A stretch of 64,000 nucleotides of DNA from Nocardia neocaledoniensis (GTDB lineage Bacteria; Actinomycetota; Actinomycetes; Mycobacteriales; Mycobacteriaceae): contig NZ_QGTL01000002.1 in the NCBI RefSeq assembly GCF_003182135.1, positions 310,001-374,000 of the forward strand. Reading direction: 5' to 3'. Shown piece by piece: positions 1-8,707 of this stretch. How positions within the stretch are numbered: position 1 is the first letter of the stretch; each line of letters begins with the position of its first letter. Both the position numbers and the translations under genes were made by a program. The notes under the pieces were generated by a model. The model was not told the origin of the DNA, searched no databases, and worked only from the letters and a program-made list of their open reading frames with translations.

Positions 1-57
1 GATTCCGCCGGCGCGCAGGAAGTTACGGCGGTCCAGACCACCGGAGGTGAAGCTCAT
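1..57 (-). CDS. N-terminus of a Tat-exported protein (partial)
   Basis: Only the first 19 codons are in the window; the gene continues beyond the left edge. The ATG is at 57 on the reverse strand and the peptide reads MSFTSGGLDRRNFLRAGGI. It carries a twin-arginine motif (RRNFLR), so the product is probably exported folded by the Tat system. It is divergent from the sulfatase at 327 with about 270 bases between them. Tat signals of this form occur on PhoD-type phosphatases and other secreted enzymes, but nothing of the mature protein is visible, so no function is assigned. Confidence 0.6.
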   Translation of the reverse strand, partial: MSFTSGGLDRRNFLRAGGI

Positions 58-326
58 CGTGGGATTCCTCGAAGACACGTCGGCCCGCGAGGCGGGCCGG
101 TCGGCGCGGCACTCGGCGGCGCCGGGGAAAGGGAGACATCGGCCGTTCGGCCGCGTCCGTCAGCGGACGGACGTCAGCCGCGCTGGACGCGACACGAACA
201 GCAGCTGGTGGGCTGGGTCGTGGGCACGGCAGTGACGCTAACAAGTAGCGAAGCGAGGGTCACCGATTCCACGCACCCTGCACATAATCCTGGTGACCAG
301 CGGATATCTCGCCTTTACTGCCGGTC

Positions 327-2681
327 ATGCCAGTTCCCTCGCACGCTCGCGGTTACGAATCCTTCGGCGGCTCGGTCGGCCGCACCGCCGCCGATTCCAC
401 GCCGGAGTGGACCGCACCGCCGACCGCGCCCCGGGGCGCGCCCAATATCGTCGTCGTCCTCGTCGACGACATGGGTTACAGCGACATCGGCCCGTTCGGT
501 TCCGAGATCGAGACGCCGACGCTGGACCGGCTCGCGGCGAACGGGGTGCGGCTGTCGAACTATCACACCACCCCGCTGTGCTCGCCGTCACGGGCGGCGC
601 TGCTCACCGGAATCAATTCCCACCGCGCGGGTTTCGGGTTCGTCGCCAATACCGACCCCGGCTATCCCGGATTGCGGCTGGAACTGGCCGACGATGTCCT
701 CACCTTGCCGGAGATCTTGCGCGCCAACGGATATGCCACCTACGCGGTCGGCAAATGGCATCTCGTCCGCGATGCCACCATGAACCCGGCCGCGCATCGG
801 GATTCCTGGCCGACGCAACGCGGTTTCGACCGCTACTACGGGTCGCTGGAGGGACTGAATTCCTTCTACTACCCGAATCAACTGGTCTCCGACAGTTCGG
901 TGGTCGACGTCGAGGAATATCCCGAGGGCTACTACCTGACCGACGATCTCACCGACAAGGCGCTGTCCTACATCAAGGATCTGCGCGCGCACGACGCGAC
1001 GAAGCCGTTCTTCCTGTATTTCGCGCACGTGGCCATGCACGGCCCGCTCCAGGCCAAGGCGGCCGACCAGGCGAAGTATCGCGGCAAGTACGCCGAGGGG
1101 TGGGACGAACTGCGCAGGCGGCGCTTCGCCGAACAATTGGCGCAGGGCCTCTTCCCGCCGGGGACCGAGCAGAAGCCGCGCAATACCGAACCCGGTTACG
1201 AAGCGGCCGAATGGGATTCGCTGTCGGCCGACGAGCAGCGGCGCTACGCCAAGTACATGGAGGTGTACGCGGGCATGGTCGACAGCATCGACCAGAGCCT
1301 CGGCCGCATCGTCGACCTGCTCGACGAGCTCGGCGAACTCGACGACACGATCATCGTGTTCACCTCCGACAACGGCGGCACCGCCGAGGGCGGCCCCGAG
1401 GGCACCCGCTCCTACTTCGCCGAGTTCGCCCACATCGACGATCCCGACTGGATCGGCGACGTGCCGCACGACGAGGACCTGATCGGCACCGCGAAGCTGG
1501 GCGTGCACTATCCGCGCGGCTGGGGCCAGGCGTCGAATACGCCCTTCCGCTTCTACAAGGGGCAGACCTTCGCCGGCGGGGTGCGGGTGCCGCTGGTGGT
1601 GTCGTGGCCCAAGGGCCTGCCACGCGGCGAGGGCGACGGGGGGATCCGGCACGAGTACGCCTATGTCACCGATCTCGCGCCGACCCTGCTCGACCTTGCC
1701 GGACTGGATCGGCCATCGGTCCGCAACGGGTTGCCCGCCAAGGACTTCGACGGAGTATCGGCCGCCGCACTGCTGCGTGATCCGGCCGCGCCGACCGCGC
1801 ACACGGAGCAGTACTCGGAGATGACCGGGCATCGCGGCTACTACCGCGACGGCTGGAAACTGCTGTCCCTGCACGAACGCGACGCCGACATCGACGCACC
1901 GAACTGGCAGCTGTTCGACGTGCGCGCCGATCCCACCGAACTGCACGACCTGTCCGATCGCTACCCGGACAAGGCCGCCGAACTCGCCGCCGCCTGGGAC
2001 GAATCCGCCTGGGCCAACACCGTTTTCCCGCTGCTGACCCGCGCCGATCTGTTCCGGCGGCGACCGGAGGAGGCGCGGTTCGCCGCGCCGGTGCGGCTGC
2101 TCCCCGGCACCCCGACACTCGAGCGCTACCGCTCGCAACGGCTCATCGCGTACCGCGACTTCACCATCACCGCCGACCTGTCCCGATCCCGCCCGGCCGG
2201 ACTCGGCGACCTCGCGCCCGCGCACGCCGGCTATCTGCCCGGTGACGAAGGTGTTCTGGTCGCGCACGGTGATCCGCTCGGCGGCTATCTGCTCTACATC
2301 GAGGACGGTGAGGTGGTGTTCGGGCTGAACAGCTACGGCCGGTACGACTCGATCGGGGTGCCACTTCCGGCCGGGACGCGCGAGATCACCGTGCGCGCCA
2401 CGGTCCGGCCGCGACTGCGCTGGGACTTCGTCGTCGAGGTCGACGGCACCCCGCTCGCCGAACTCACCGACCAGGTCCAGCTCGTCGGCATGGCGCCGTG
2501 GACCGGCATCTCGGTGGGTGTCGACGCGCGCGGCCCGGTGTCGTGGGACCTGCGCGAACGCCGCGGACCGTTCCGCTACACCGGCGCGCTGCGCGCGGTC
2601 ACCTACACGCCGGGGCCCATCCAGGTGCCGACGACGACCATCGACGCGGTCGAGCGGGAGGCCGAGTACGTCGCCGAATAG
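327..2681 (+). CDS. Type I sulfatase (arylsulfatase, AtsA-like)
   Basis: 784 residues, close to the length of mycobacterial AtsA-type arylsulfatases. It hydrolyses sulfate esters and needs its active-site Cys converted to formylglycine. Visible motifs are the metal-binding VLVDDMG (Asp47, Asp48), the sulfatase signature CSPSRAALLTG with Cys85 as the modified residue, the GKWHL stretch near residue 150, and TSDNGG near 347. The C-terminal 200 residues look like the beta-rich extension typical of this subfamily. There is no signal peptide, so a cytoplasmic enzyme is likely. No formylglycine-generating enzyme is in the window and must be supplied from elsewhere. The substrate cannot be read from sequence. 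The ATG at 327 was chosen because the conserved fold begins about 35 residues in; no strong ribosome site is seen. Confidence 0.88.
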   Translation: MPVPSHARGYESFGGSVGRTAADSTPEWTAPPTAPRGAPNIVVVLVDDMGYSDIGPFGSEIETPTLDRLAANGVRLSNYHTTPLCSPSRAALLTGINSHRAGFGFVANTDPGYPGLRLELADDVLTLPEILRANGYATYAVGKWHLVRDATMNPAAHRDSWPTQRGFDRYYGSLEGLNSFYYPNQLVSDSSVVDVEEYPEGYYLTDDLTDKALSYIKDLRAHDATKPFFLYFAHVAMHGPLQAKAADQAKYRGKYAEGWDELRRRRFAEQLAQGLFPPGTEQKPRNTEPGYEAAEWDSLSADEQRRYAKYMEVYAGMVDSIDQSLGRIVDLLDELGELDDTIIVFTSDNGGTAEGGPEGTRSYFAEFAHIDDPDWIGDVPHDEDLIGTAKLGVHYPRGWGQASNTPFRFYKGQTFAGGVRVPLVVSWPKGLPRGEGDGGIRHEYAYVTDLAPTLLDLAGLDRPSVRNGLPAKDFDGVSAAALLRDPAAPTAHTEQYSEMTGHRGYYRDGWKLLSLHERDADIDAPNWQLFDVRADPTELHDLSDRYPDKAAELAAAWDESAWANTVFPLLTRADLFRRRPEEARFAAPVRLLPGTPTLERYRSQRLIAYRDFTITADLSRSRPAGLGDLAPAHAGYLPGDEGVLVAHGDPLGGYLLYIEDGEVVFGLNSYGRYDSIGVPLPAGTREITVRATVRPRLRWDFVVEVDGTPLAELTDQVQLVGMAPWTGISVGVDARGPVSWDLRERRGPFRYTGALRAVTYTPGPIQVPTTTIDAVEREAEYVAE

Positions 2682-2737
2682 CACGCCACCCGCCGCTCGG
2701 CCGACCCCGCGAGGGACGGGCGGTACGCGGGAACACG

Positions 2738-2767
2738 GGTCCCCTCGTCCCGGACGGAGGAGGGACC
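2738..2767 (+). terminator. Possible hairpin between sulfatase and methionine-salvage operon
   Basis: GGTCCCCTC at 2738-2746 can pair with GAGGGACC at 2760-2767 with one bulge. There is no T run. It may end the sulfatase transcript or be part of the mtn leader. The 144-base gap was read for a SAM riboswitch and no recognisable core was found. Confidence 0.3.
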
Positions 2768-2837
2768 GGGGCGACCAGGCCCGACCAGGTCGGATACCGT
2801 TTATCGGCACGATGACGGACAGGCAGTGAGGACACCG

Positions 2838-4628
2838 ATGGACGACAGTTCGCTCACCTGGGATGACGGTGCGCTCGTCACCATCGACCAGCGCGGGCTG
2901 CCGCACGAGGTACGCGAGCTGCGCCTGGGCACCGTCGACGAGATCATCGAGGCGATCACGACCCTGGCGATCCGGGGAGCACCGGCGATCGGCATCGCGG
3001 GGGCGTTCGGCGTGGTCATCGCCACCAGGGCGCACACCACCGGCGTGGACGCGCCGCAGGGCGGCCGGCCCGGTGCCACCGCCGCGCAGGAAGGCGGCGC
3101 CGCCGCGGCAGCGGGCGTGATCGATGTCGCCGCGGTGCAGGCCGAGGCAGATCGGATCGCGGCGGCCCGGCCGACGGCCGTGAACCTGGCCTGGGCCGTC
3201 GAGCGGGTGCGGACGCGGATCGCCGAGGGCGCCGACGCGGTCCTGGCCGAGACACTCGACATGCTCGCCGAAGACGGGCGGGTCAATCTTGCCGCGGCCA
3301 CGCACGCCGCCGACCTGGTGCAGCGGCTGTGTGGTGACCGGCCGCTGCGGCTGCTCACCCACTGCAACACCGGGCGCCTGGCAACCAGCGCGGTCGGCAC
3401 GGCGATCGGCGCGCTGCGGGTGCTGCACGAGCGCGGCGCCGTCGAAGACGTGCTCGTCGACGAGACGCGACCGCTGCTGCAGGGCGCCCGGCTCACCGCG
3501 TGGGAGCTGGCCGAGGCCGGGATCCCGCACCGGCTGACCATCGACTCGGCCGCGGCGTGGGCGATGGCGACCGGGCAGGTCGACGCGGTGCTCGTCGGGG
3601 CCGACCGGATCACCGCCAACGGCGACGTCGCCAACAAGATCGGCACCTTCGCACTGGCGCTGGCCGCCCGTCATCACGGCATCCCGTTCGTCGTCGTCGC
3701 CCCGGAGTCCACCCGGGACACCGGCATGGCCACCGGCGCGCAGATCGTCGTCGAGGAGCGCGCCGCCGCCGAGGTGACCGGGTTCGGCGGAGTCGCCACC
3801 GCGCCGGCGGGAACCGCCGTGTTCAATCCGGCTTTCGATGTGACACCGGCCGAGCTCGTCACTGCGGTGGTGACGGAAAACGGTGTGGTCTATCGGAATT
3901 CGGTGGAGTTCGGCGAGCACGGACGAATGCTCAGCGCCGACATCCCGTGTTCCACTGACGACGCGCAGTCGGCGGCGCCCCGCGCGGACACCCGGGCCGA
4001 GCAGGGCCGGGCGATCGCGGCGGTCGCCCGGCAGCTCTACGAGCGCGGCTGGATGCCCGGCACCGCGGGCAACATCTCCGTGCGCGTCGGGGACGACGCA
4101 CTCATCACCGCCAGTGGCCTGTCCAAAGGCGAACTACGCGAGGACGACACGGTGCGCGTCACCGTGGCCGACACGACTCCGTTGCCGGGGCAGCATCGGA
4201 AACCCTCCGCGGAGACCAGCATTCACACCGCCGTGTATCGCACGCGCCAGGCCGGAGCGGTGGTGCACGTCCACTCCCCGTTCGCCACGGCGCTGGCGAC
4301 CACCGCCGCCGAACCGGGTGACGAGGTGACGCCCCTGCGGATCAGCGGCTACGAACTGCTCAAGGGTTTCGGCCTGGCCGATCCGTCCGCGGTGACGATC
4401 CCGGTGTTCCCCAACTGGCCGCAGGTGCCGCGCATCGGCACCGACATCGAGCGCTACCTGCGCGAGAACCCCGCCGCCCCACCGATTCTGTTCATTGCCG
4501 GGCACGGGATCACCACCTGGGGTGACACTCTTGCCCAGGCGCGCGACCGCGCCGAATGCCTGGAAGCCCTGTGCGAGTTGATCACCCGCACCGGACGCAC
4601 CGCCGCCACGCCACTCGAGATCGGATAG
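2838..4628 (+). CDS. mtnAB: Bifunctional methylthioribose-1-phosphate isomerase / methylthioribulose-1-phosphate dehydratase
   Basis: 596 residues joining two consecutive methionine-salvage enzymes. Residues about 1-365 are MtnA: THCNTGRLA holds the catalytic Cys (about 176) and GADRITANGDVANKIGT the catalytic Asp (about 256). Residues about 385-595 are MtnB, a class II aldolase-fold zinc enzyme: GNISVRVG, the zinc-binding VVHVHSPFA and IAGHGITTWG. MTR-1-P would be isomerised to MTRu-1-P and dehydrated on the same chain. An Ala/Gly-rich insertion of about 35 residues (about 60-95) interrupts the usual MtnA N-terminal domain. ATG 2838 is preferred because GAGGA at 2828-2832 lies five bases upstream; GTG 2826 is an in-frame alternative. 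mtnD follows after 3 bases. A fusion of this type is a recognised annotation in actinobacteria. Confidence 0.93.
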   Translation: MDDSSLTWDDGALVTIDQRGLPHEVRELRLGTVDEIIEAITTLAIRGAPAIGIAGAFGVVIATRAHTTGVDAPQGGRPGATAAQEGGAAAAAGVIDVAAVQAEADRIAAARPTAVNLAWAVERVRTRIAEGADAVLAETLDMLAEDGRVNLAAATHAADLVQRLCGDRPLRLLTHCNTGRLATSAVGTAIGALRVLHERGAVEDVLVDETRPLLQGARLTAWELAEAGIPHRLTIDSAAAWAMATGQVDAVLVGADRITANGDVANKIGTFALALAARHHGIPFVVVAPESTRDTGMATGAQIVVEERAAAEVTGFGGVATAPAGTAVFNPAFDVTPAELVTAVVTENGVVYRNSVEFGEHGRMLSADIPCSTDDAQSAAPRADTRAEQGRAIAAVARQLYERGWMPGTAGNISVRVGDDALITASGLSKGELREDDTVRVTVADTTPLPGQHRKPSAETSIHTAVYRTRQAGAVVHVHSPFATALATTAAEPGDEVTPLRISGYELLKGFGLADPSAVTIPVFPNWPQVPRIGTDIERYLRENPAAPPILFIAGHGITTWGDTLAQARDRAECLEALCELITRTGRTAATPLEIG

Positions 4629-4631
4629 CTC

Positions 4632-5207
4632 ATGACCCTGCTGCAAGTGATGGCCGCCGACAACGCCGCCGATGTCCGTGTGCGCACCACCGACACCGCC
4701 GAGATCGGCGCCGAGCTGGCCGAACACGGTATCGCGTTCTCCCGCTGGGACGTTCTCGACGACGCCGCCGCCACCGACTCCGACACGCTGCTCGCCCACT
4801 ACGGCCCGCGCATCGCCGAGCTGAACGCCGACGGCCGCTACCGGCACATCGACATCGCGCGCATCCATCCCGACGACGACAACCCGGAGTGGCCCGCCAC
4901 CGCCGCCGGGGCCCGCGCCAAGTTCCTCGACGAGCACCGGCACGCCGAGGACGAGGTTCGCTTCTTCGCCGCCGGGCGCGGCTGCTTCTACCTGCACCTC
5001 GGCGACGCCGTGCTGGCCACCGTGTGCGAGGGGGGCGACCTGCTGTCCGTGCCGGCGGGCACCCTGCACTGGTTCGACATGGGCACCCGTCCCGATTTCA
5101 TCGCCATCCGCTTCTTCGAGGAGGCCGACGGCTGGATCGGCGACTTCACCGGTGACAAGATCAGCGCGGGCTTCCCCACCCTCGACGAACTGCTCACCGC
5201 GCCGTGA
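4632..5207 (+). CDS. mtnD: Acireductone dioxygenase
   Basis: 191 residues, normal for the bacterial ARD family (cupin fold). It oxidises acireductone to formate and the 2-keto-4-methylthiobutyrate precursor of methionine; with a different metal the family makes an off-pathway CO-releasing reaction. The metal ligands are visible as His102, His104 and Glu108 in EHRHAEDEVRFF and His146 in AGTLHWFDMG. The gene starts three bases after mtnAB and its TGA overlaps the GTG start of mtnC, so the three genes are one operon. Cytoplasmic. Confidence 0.95.
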   Translation: MTLLQVMAADNAADVRVRTTDTAEIGAELAEHGIAFSRWDVLDDAAATDSDTLLAHYGPRIAELNADGRYRHIDIARIHPDDDNPEWPATAAGARAKFLDEHRHAEDEVRFFAAGRGCFYLHLGDAVLATVCEGGDLLSVPAGTLHWFDMGTRPDFIAIRFFEEADGWIGDFTGDKISAGFPTLDELLTAP

Positions 5208-5890
5208 TCCGCGCGATCGTCCTCGACATCGAAGGGACCACCAGTCCCACCGACTCGGTGCGCACCGACCTCTACGGGTACACCGAGCAGCGACTGCCCG
5301 CCTGGCTGGCCGAGAACGACTCGGGCGCTGCCGAATCCGTGATCGCGCAGACCCGTGAGCTCGCCGGCGAGCCCGCCGCCGACACCGACCGGGTCGCCGA
5401 AATCCTCGTCGGCTGGCTGCATTCCGATGTCAAAGCCGAGCCGCTCAAGGCAGCCCAGGGCGCGATCTGCGCCCAGGGTTTCCGCGCGGGCGCACTGCAC
5501 GGACGGTTCTTCGACGATGTTGTCCCCGCGCTGCGCGCCTGGCACGAAGCCGGACTCCCGCTCTACGTGTATTCCTCGGGTTCCGAACGCAACCAACGCG
5601 ATTGGTTCGCCTTCGCCGAGGCAGGCGACCTGTCCGACCTGATCACCGACCACTTCGACCTGGTCACCGCGGGCCCCAAACGCGAATCCGCCTCCTACCG
5701 GACCATCGCGGACCGGATCGGCGTCGACGCCGCCGACATCCTGTTCCTCTCCGACCATCCCGGCGAACTCGACGCCGCCGTCGCGGCGGGCTGGCAGGTC
5801 ATCGGGGTCCACCGTGCCGGCGAGCCCAATCCGCCACGCCCACCCCACCTCTGGGTCGCCACCTTCGACAAGGTGGATCTGCCGTCCTGA
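5204..5890 (+). CDS. mtnC: Acireductone synthase (enolase-phosphatase E1)
   Basis: 228 residues. This HAD-superfamily enzyme enolises and dephosphorylates 2,3-diketo-5-methylthiopentyl-1-phosphate to acireductone, the substrate of the adjacent MtnD. The nucleophile motif VLDIEGTTSP is at residues 6-15 (Asp8). YVYSSGSERNQ is the conserved Ser motif II region and FLSDHPGELDAA the acidic motif near residue 185. The start is GTG at 5204, overlapping the mtnD stop (GTGA). It is the last gene of the operon; a strong hairpin follows at 5916-5947. Confidence 0.95.
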   Translation: MIRAIVLDIEGTTSPTDSVRTDLYGYTEQRLPAWLAENDSGAAESVIAQTRELAGEPAADTDRVAEILVGWLHSDVKAEPLKAAQGAICAQGFRAGALHGRFFDDVVPALRAWHEAGLPLYVYSSGSERNQRDWFAFAEAGDLSDLITDHFDLVTAGPKRESASYRTIADRIGVDAADILFLSDHPGELDAAVAAGWQVIGVHRAGEPNPPRPPHLWVATFDKVDLPS

Positions 5891-5915
5891 CCGGCCGTGC
5901 GGGCGCTCGAACGAC

Positions 5916-5947
5916 TCGACCCCGGCTGACGGATAAGCCGGGGTCGA
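5916..5947. terminator. Bidirectional hairpin between mtnC and the AGCS symporter
   Basis: TCGACCCCGGCT (5916-5927) and AGCCGGGGTCGA (5936-5947) form a perfect 12-bp stem with an 8-base loop. It sits between two convergent genes and has no T run, as is common in high-GC actinobacteria. Confidence 0.75.
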
Positions 5948-5959
5948 CAGCGTGGTGGA

Positions 5960-7504
5960 TCAGGACGCGACGGTGACCTTGTCGCGTTCGTCCTGCGGCT
6001 CGTAGGTTTCCCAGAAGGTGGCGTTCTTGATGTCGAGGGCGATCGGGTCGAAGACCGGGTCCTTGCCCTCGCGCCGCTGACGCTCGTAGTCCCGCAGCGC
6101 CTTGTAGGCGGGCTGCTGGAGCACGAGGATGCCGAGGATGTTGAGCCAGGCCATCAGGCCGACGCCGATGTCGCCGAGGGTCCACGCGTCGGTCGCGGTG
6201 ACCACCGCGCCGACCGCGCACGAGACCAGGATGACCGCCTGCAGCACCAGGGTGGTGTTGCTGGCGACGGTGCCGCGCAGGAACGGCACCGGGGTGGCCG
6301 CGTACTTGCCGACCAGGAACCGCAGGTTCGTGTCGGCCATGTAGTAGTAGGCGATGATCGTCGTCAGGCAGAAGAACGCCAGCGAGATGGCCACGAAGGT
6401 CGAACCGAAACCGCCCCACAGGGTGTCGACGCCGTGCTGCGCGTAGGCCGGGCCGACCGCGACGTCGGAGGGCAGCACGCCGCCGTCGGCGAGGACCTTG
6501 CCGTCGGCCGATTCGCCGTCGAAGACGCGGTAGGCGCCGGTCGACAGGATCAGGAAGCCGGTCGCGGTGCACACGAACAGCGTGTCGATGTAGACCGCGA
6601 ACGCCTGTACCAGGCCCTGCTTGGCCGGGTGCGAGACCTCGGCGGCGGCGGCCGAGTGCGGGCCGGTGCCCTGGCCCGCCTCGTTGGAGTACACGCCCCG
6701 CTTGACGCCCCACATCACCGCGGCGCCGACGATCGCGCCGAACGCCGCCTCGGCGCCGAACGCGCTGCGGAAGATCAGGCCGAGCACCGAGGGCAGCTCG
6801 CTCGCGTTGGCGAAGACGATGACGATCGCGATCAGGATGTAGGCGACCGCCATGAACGGCACGACCACGGCCGCGAACGCGGCGATGCGCTTGACGCCAC
6901 CGATGATCACGAAGGCGAGCACGATCACGGTGCCGAGCGCGACCACCCACTCCGAGACGCCCCACGCCTGATGCATCGCCGCTGCCATCGAGTTGGACTG
7001 CACGCTCGGCATGAGCAGACCGCAGGCCAGCACCGTGACCGCCGCGAAGATCACGCCGTAGACCTTGAAGGCGGGCGCGGCCTTCGTGTGCGCCATGGCT
7101 TTGCTGAAGTAGTAGGCGGGTCCGCCGCGGTACTCGCCGGTGACCCGGTCGCGGGTCTTGTAGATCTGGCCGAGGGTGCACTCGACGAACGACGTCGACG
7201 CCCCGAGGAACGCCACCGCCCACATCCAGAACAGCGCGCCGGGGCCGCCGAACGCGATCGCGGTCGCGACGCCGGCGATGTTGCCGGTGCCGATGCGGCC
7301 GGACAGCGACATGGCCAGTGCCTGGAACGACGACACCCCGGAGGCGGATTTCTCGCCGTGGATCAGCAGCCGGATCATGTCCGGGATCTGGCGAACCTGC
7401 ACGAACCGAGATCGGATCGAGAAGTAGACCCCTGCGGCCAGACACAGATAGATCAGCGAGTCGCTCCAGATGTACCCGTTGATCGTGGACAGGAATTCAG
7501 CCAC
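5960..7504 (-). CDS. Sodium:alanine/glycine symporter (AGCS family)
   Basis: About 514 residues with many hydrophobic segments. AGCS carriers (AlsT/DagA type) import alanine or glycine with sodium. Family-typical stretches are SGRIGTGNIAGVATAIAFGG near the N-terminus, TLGQIYKTRD, and GVYSNEAGQGTGPHSAAAAE in the middle, followed by the terminal membrane helices. The ATG at 7522 is in frame, but AGGAG lies inside that extension (7515-7519). GTG 7504, giving MAEFLSTINGYIW, is therefore the more likely start. The gene is convergent with mtnC. The substrate is inferred from the family only. Confidence 0.9.
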   Translation of the reverse strand: MAEFLSTINGYIWSDSLIYLCLAAGVYFSIRSRFVQVRQIPDMIRLLIHGEKSASGVSSFQALAMSLSGRIGTGNIAGVATAIAFGGPGALFWMWAVAFLGASTSFVECTLGQIYKTRDRVTGEYRGGPAYYFSKAMAHTKAAPAFKVYGVIFAAVTVLACGLLMPSVQSNSMAAAMHQAWGVSEWVVALGTVIVLAFVIIGGVKRIAAFAAVVVPFMAVAYILIAIVIVFANASELPSVLGLIFRSAFGAEAAFGAIVGAAVMWGVKRGVYSNEAGQGTGPHSAAAAEVSHPAKQGLVQAFAVYIDTLFVCTATGFLILSTGAYRVFDGESADGKVLADGGVLPSDVAVGPAYAQHGVDTLWGGFGSTFVAISLAFFCLTTIIAYYYMADTNLRFLVGKYAATPVPFLRGTVASNTTLVLQAVILVSCAVGAVVTATDAWTLGDIGVGLMAWLNILGILVLQQPAYKALRDYERQRREGKDPVFDPIALDIKNATFWETYEPQDERDKVTVAS

Positions 7505-7620
7505 TGTTCGATTGCTCCTCATAGCCGTGATTACCGTCGGCTATGGTCGCACAGGCATGTAACCGGCAGATTGCTCCGTACATAAAGTTCGCGGAGCAGG
7601 TGCGCGTTCGGCCCGCGGCG

Positions 7621-8517
7621 TCAGCTCACCTGGGCACGTACGGCGCCGAGCTTGCCGCGCTGCACGGTGGCGAAGACGCGCCGGGCGTGGGCGGCGACGG
7701 GGCTGGTCGACCAGGGCGCCAGGGTGGTGGTGAACATGAGTTCGCACCAGGACAGGGCCGGGATCTCGCCCGCGGCGAGGGTGGCGATCAGGGACAGTTC
7801 GGTGTCGTGGCCGAGCCAGGAGGCCACCAGCCAGGAGGCGTCGAAGCGGCCGAGGAACTCCTCGGCGTCCTCGGGCGGGCCGTGCGGGGTGTCGACCGTG
7901 AGGTGGACGACGGCGGCGATCGCGTGCCGCATCTTCGCGTCCAGTCCCACCGCGTCGTGCAGCAGCAGGCCCTCCAGCGCCGAGCGTAGTTCCGTCCAGG
8001 GATCGTGTGCGATGTCGGGCATGGGGGACCTCTCCTGTGGTTCTTTCTGCGGGTCACGGCCACCGGCGATCGAACGCAGCGCGGGGGCGTCGGACTCGGC
8101 GGCGTCGACGAGATCGGTGAGCGGGCCCGACGTCCAGTCGAGCCGGCCGAAGGCCTGGCACCAGTCCAGGGCTGGGTTGTCGTCGGTGACGACGAGATCC
8201 AGCGCCAGGCCCGCCATCGATGCCGTGCAGGCCAGCGTGACCGCGTCGAGCCCGTCATCGCTGACCGACAGGTGCAGCGTGGCCTTCTCGGCGCCCGCGT
8301 CCTCGCGGGCCCGGCTCGCCAGCCAGATCGCGCGCCCCGCCGCGCTCATCGCCGCGCGGGCGGCGTCGCCGTGTGGATGGTCGACATCGGCGTCGAGAAA
8401 GGGGCCGTACCAGACCGCCCTGCCCTCCGCGCCGCAGACAGCGAATGTGTCGGAAAGGCCGTCGCCGGCGGCCGCGAGCCAGATGTGCGCGTCGTTCCCG
8501 TAATCCGTCACCCTCAT
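7621..8517 (-). CDS. Protein of unknown function with a strong internal start
   Basis: 298 residues, not recognised. The N-terminal half (MRVTDYGNDAHIW...) and the C-terminal half (MPDIAHDPWTELR...) are both soluble in appearance, with no signal or membrane segment. The start at 8517 follows GGGGAG at a normal distance. Within the same frame an ATG at 8022 is preceded by CAGGAGAGG about 6 bases upstream, so a separate 133-residue protein may be made from the 3' half, or two genes may have become fused. Linker residues 150-165 (RDPQKEPQERSP) are encoded by the internal ribosome site. Divergent from the hydrolase at 8708. Confidence 0.7.
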   Translation of the reverse strand: MRVTDYGNDAHIWLAAAGDGLSDTFAVCGAEGRAVWYGPFLDADVDHPHGDAARAAMSAAGRAIWLASRAREDAGAEKATLHLSVSDDGLDAVTLACTASMAGLALDLVVTDDNPALDWCQAFGRLDWTSGPLTDLVDAAESDAPALRSIAGGRDPQKEPQERSPMPDIAHDPWTELRSALEGLLLHDAVGLDAKMRHAIAAVVHLTVDTPHGPPEDAEEFLGRFDASWLVASWLGHDTELSLIATLAAGEIPALSWCELMFTTTLAPWSTSPVAAHARRVFATVQRGKLGAVRAQVS

Positions 8518-8640
8518 CGGTTCTCCCCGAGATGTGCTGATCGAGCCGTGCGTTCCGGTTTCGATCCAATCGGCCGCGAACAGCCCTGTCCACATTTTGA
8601 CCGGAATCGTGAGCCCCCCGTGACGTACATACACTCCCCA

Positions 8641-8650
8641 GTGAATTCAC
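8641..8650. promoter_or_regulatory. Palindrome in the divergent 8518-8707 gap
   Basis: GTGAATTCAC is a perfect 10-bp palindrome in the 190-base gap between the unknown gene and the alpha/beta hydrolase. A TATATG element at 8694-8699 lies close to the hydrolase ATG. This is a candidate operator only. Confidence 0.25.
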
Positions 8651-8707
8651 CGAACCGGCGATCCGGCGAATACACGTAATGCCCTGTTCCACTTATATGT
8701 TTCGTGC

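Noticed and set aside
2682..2837. SAM riboswitch ahead of the methionine-salvage operon
   Set aside because: No SAM-I, SAM-II or SAM-IV core was recognisable by eye; only an imperfect hairpin is present. A covariance-model search would decide.
588..3920. A 1,110-codon open frame antisense to the sulfatase and mtnAB
   Set aside because: It is the mirror of two well-supported genes in very GC-rich DNA. The translation is Arg/Gly/Val-rich with no family motif.
5799..7445. Long second reverse-strand frame inside the AGCS symporter
   Set aside because: It overlaps the symporter on the same strand, and the symporter has clear family motifs while this frame does not.
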